A stretch of 64,000 bases of DNA, from positions 496,001 through 560,000 of the forward strand of contig CP012819.1 in assembly GCA_001936135.1 (NCBI GenBank). The letters run 5' to 3'. Origin of the DNA: Saccharomycopsis fibuligera x Saccharomycopsis cf. fibuligera. Its lineage: Eukaryota; Ascomycota; Saccharomycetes; Ascoideales; Saccharomycopsidaceae. Below the pieces are notes generated by a model that searched no databases, was not told the origin of the DNA, and was given only the letters and a program-made list of their open reading frames with translations. Every line of letters starts with the position of its first letter. Positions within the stretch are counted from its first letter, which is position 1. Shown here piece after piece: positions 63,291 to 64,000 of the stretch. Position numbers and translations under genes: made by a program.

Positions 63291-64000
63291 TCAGCGACCC
63301 ATCCAGCCACCATCAACTAACAAAGTCTCTCCAGTGATATAATCTGAGGCCCTTGAGCACAAGAATGCAGCCGGTCCCCTAAAATCATCCGGCGTGCCCC
63401 ATCTGCCAATTGGGATTCTCTCCGAGATCTGTCTACCCCTCACTGGGTCCTCTTTCAATGACTTCACCAACTTGGTTTCAATATACCCAGGAGCAATGCC
63501 GTTGACGTTGATGCCTCTGCTGCTCCATTCGTTGGACAAAGCTTGCACAAAGCCCTTGAGACCGGACTTAGAGATGGCATACGGAGCGCTAAGGATGCCG
63601 CCCTGGAACGAAATCAATGACAACGTGAAGAGAATCTTGCCCTTGATATTATTTTCGAGCATGTGTTTGCCCACCAAACGGGTGAGCTTGGCAGGGAAGA
63701 GCAAGTCAATTTGAAGCACCTGGTTAAAGATGTCCTCGGGGAAGTCCTCAGCATTATGACGCAAATTGACTCCTGCGTTATTGATCAAGATGTCGATTTG
63801 GCCTGTCTGGGAAAGTTGGATTGCCGGGTCGACAATCTTAGACTGGATCTCTTCAATCTTCACCTCAGCGACGTCGGCCTGGATAGTGGAGACCACAAGT
63901 TTATCGCCATGGGGGCTGATCTTTTTGAGCTGTTCAATTGCTGGGGATGGGTCGGTGGTTGGGCGGTGGATGAGGATGATTTGACGAGCGCCTTGTTCAC
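63291..64000 (-). CDS. Short-chain dehydrogenase/reductase, KduD-like (5' end beyond window)
   Basis: The frame is open from the stop at 63291-63293 to the window edge, so the start lies outside. The visible part (about 235 residues) reads GARQIILIHRP (second Rossmann strand), then INNAGVNLRHNAEDFPEDIF, a catalytic Ser in LSLISFQGG, the YAISKSG active-site Tyr-x-x-x-Lys, NGIAPGYIETKLV, IPIGRWGTPDDFRGPAAFLCS, and ends with TGETLLVDGGWMGR. This C-terminal pattern is typical of 2-deoxy-D-gluconate 3-dehydrogenase (KduD) and related fungal NAD(P)-dependent sugar-acid or polyol reductases. The substrate cannot be told from sequence. The cofactor Gly-x-x-x-Gly-x-Gly is outside the window. Confidence 0.85.
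   Translation of the reverse strand, partial: EQGARQIILIHRPTTDPSPAIEQLKKISPHGDKLVVSTIQADVAEVKIEEIQSKIVDPAIQLSQTGQIDILINNAGVNLRHNAEDFPEDIFNQVLQIDLLFPAKLTRLVGKHMLENNIKGKILFTLSLISFQGGILSAPYAISKSGLKGFVQALSNEWSSRGINVNGIAPGYIETKLVKSLKEDPVRGRQISERIPIGRWGTPDDFRGPAAFLCSRASDYITGETLLVDGGWMGR

Overview
The window is nuclear DNA of a budding yeast (Saccharomycotina), most likely a CUG-Ser clade species of the Lodderomyces / Candida parapsilosis type. Reasons: an AT-rich genome with few introns; Candida-type gene content (tandem HGT-like hexose transporters, an Mnt1-type mannosyltransferase, a GH18 chitinase, a SUR7-family eisosome protein); long upstream regions; and no in-frame CTG codon found in the 827 codons of MCM7. 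The species call is inference. Proteins were read with the standard code, so any CTG-encoded Leu may really be Ser.

Layout. 0-8.5 kb: RHO4-type GTPase (+), GH18 chitinase (+), EXO1 (-) with MCB boxes upstream, SUR7/FMP45-family gene (-). 8.5-15.6 kb: poor in intact genes. It holds the long SUR7 upstream region, one small possible gene and a decayed RAD1 (XPF) copy followed by more decayed coding sequence. 16-21 kb: a HAPSTR1/DUF4588-like gene (-), an orphan ORF (+), and a type II membrane protein resembling the Mnn9/Anp1 (GT62) family but without its DxD (-). 21.7-26 kb: MCM7 (+) and PPH3 (-). 26.8-34.5 kb: two tandem hexose transporters (-), each with a long upstream region. 34.5-41 kb: a Hook-domain coiled-coil gene with a predicted 105-nt intron (-), UPF3 (-) and a PCI protein of the Thp1/Csn12 family (+). 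43-52 kb: MNT1/KRE2-type mannosyltransferase (+), RPN9 (-), a 3.9-kb gene-free GC-rich stretch, and SUR1-type MIPC synthase (+). 54.5-64 kb: TRZ1 (+), SSN3/CDK8 (-), SUV3 (+) and a partial KduD-like reductase (-) cut by the window end.

The genes form no operon-like unit, but themes recur. Cell surface and glycosylation: chitinase, SUR7 family, MNT, the GT62-like protein, SUR1. DNA replication and repair: EXO1, MCM7, PPH3 and the RAD1 relic; EXO1 and MCM7 share MCB boxes. RNA metabolism: UPF3, TRZ1, SUV3, the PCI protein. Transport along the cytoskeleton and polarity: Hook, RHO4.

No tRNA, rRNA, CRISPR array, intact transposon or virus-like element was found. The best leads are the Hook gene with its non-canonical intron, a 209-codon AUG-less open extension in front of TRZ1 that looks like a mitochondrial presequence, the RAD1 relic, and the GC-rich island with a perfect 43-bp hairpin.
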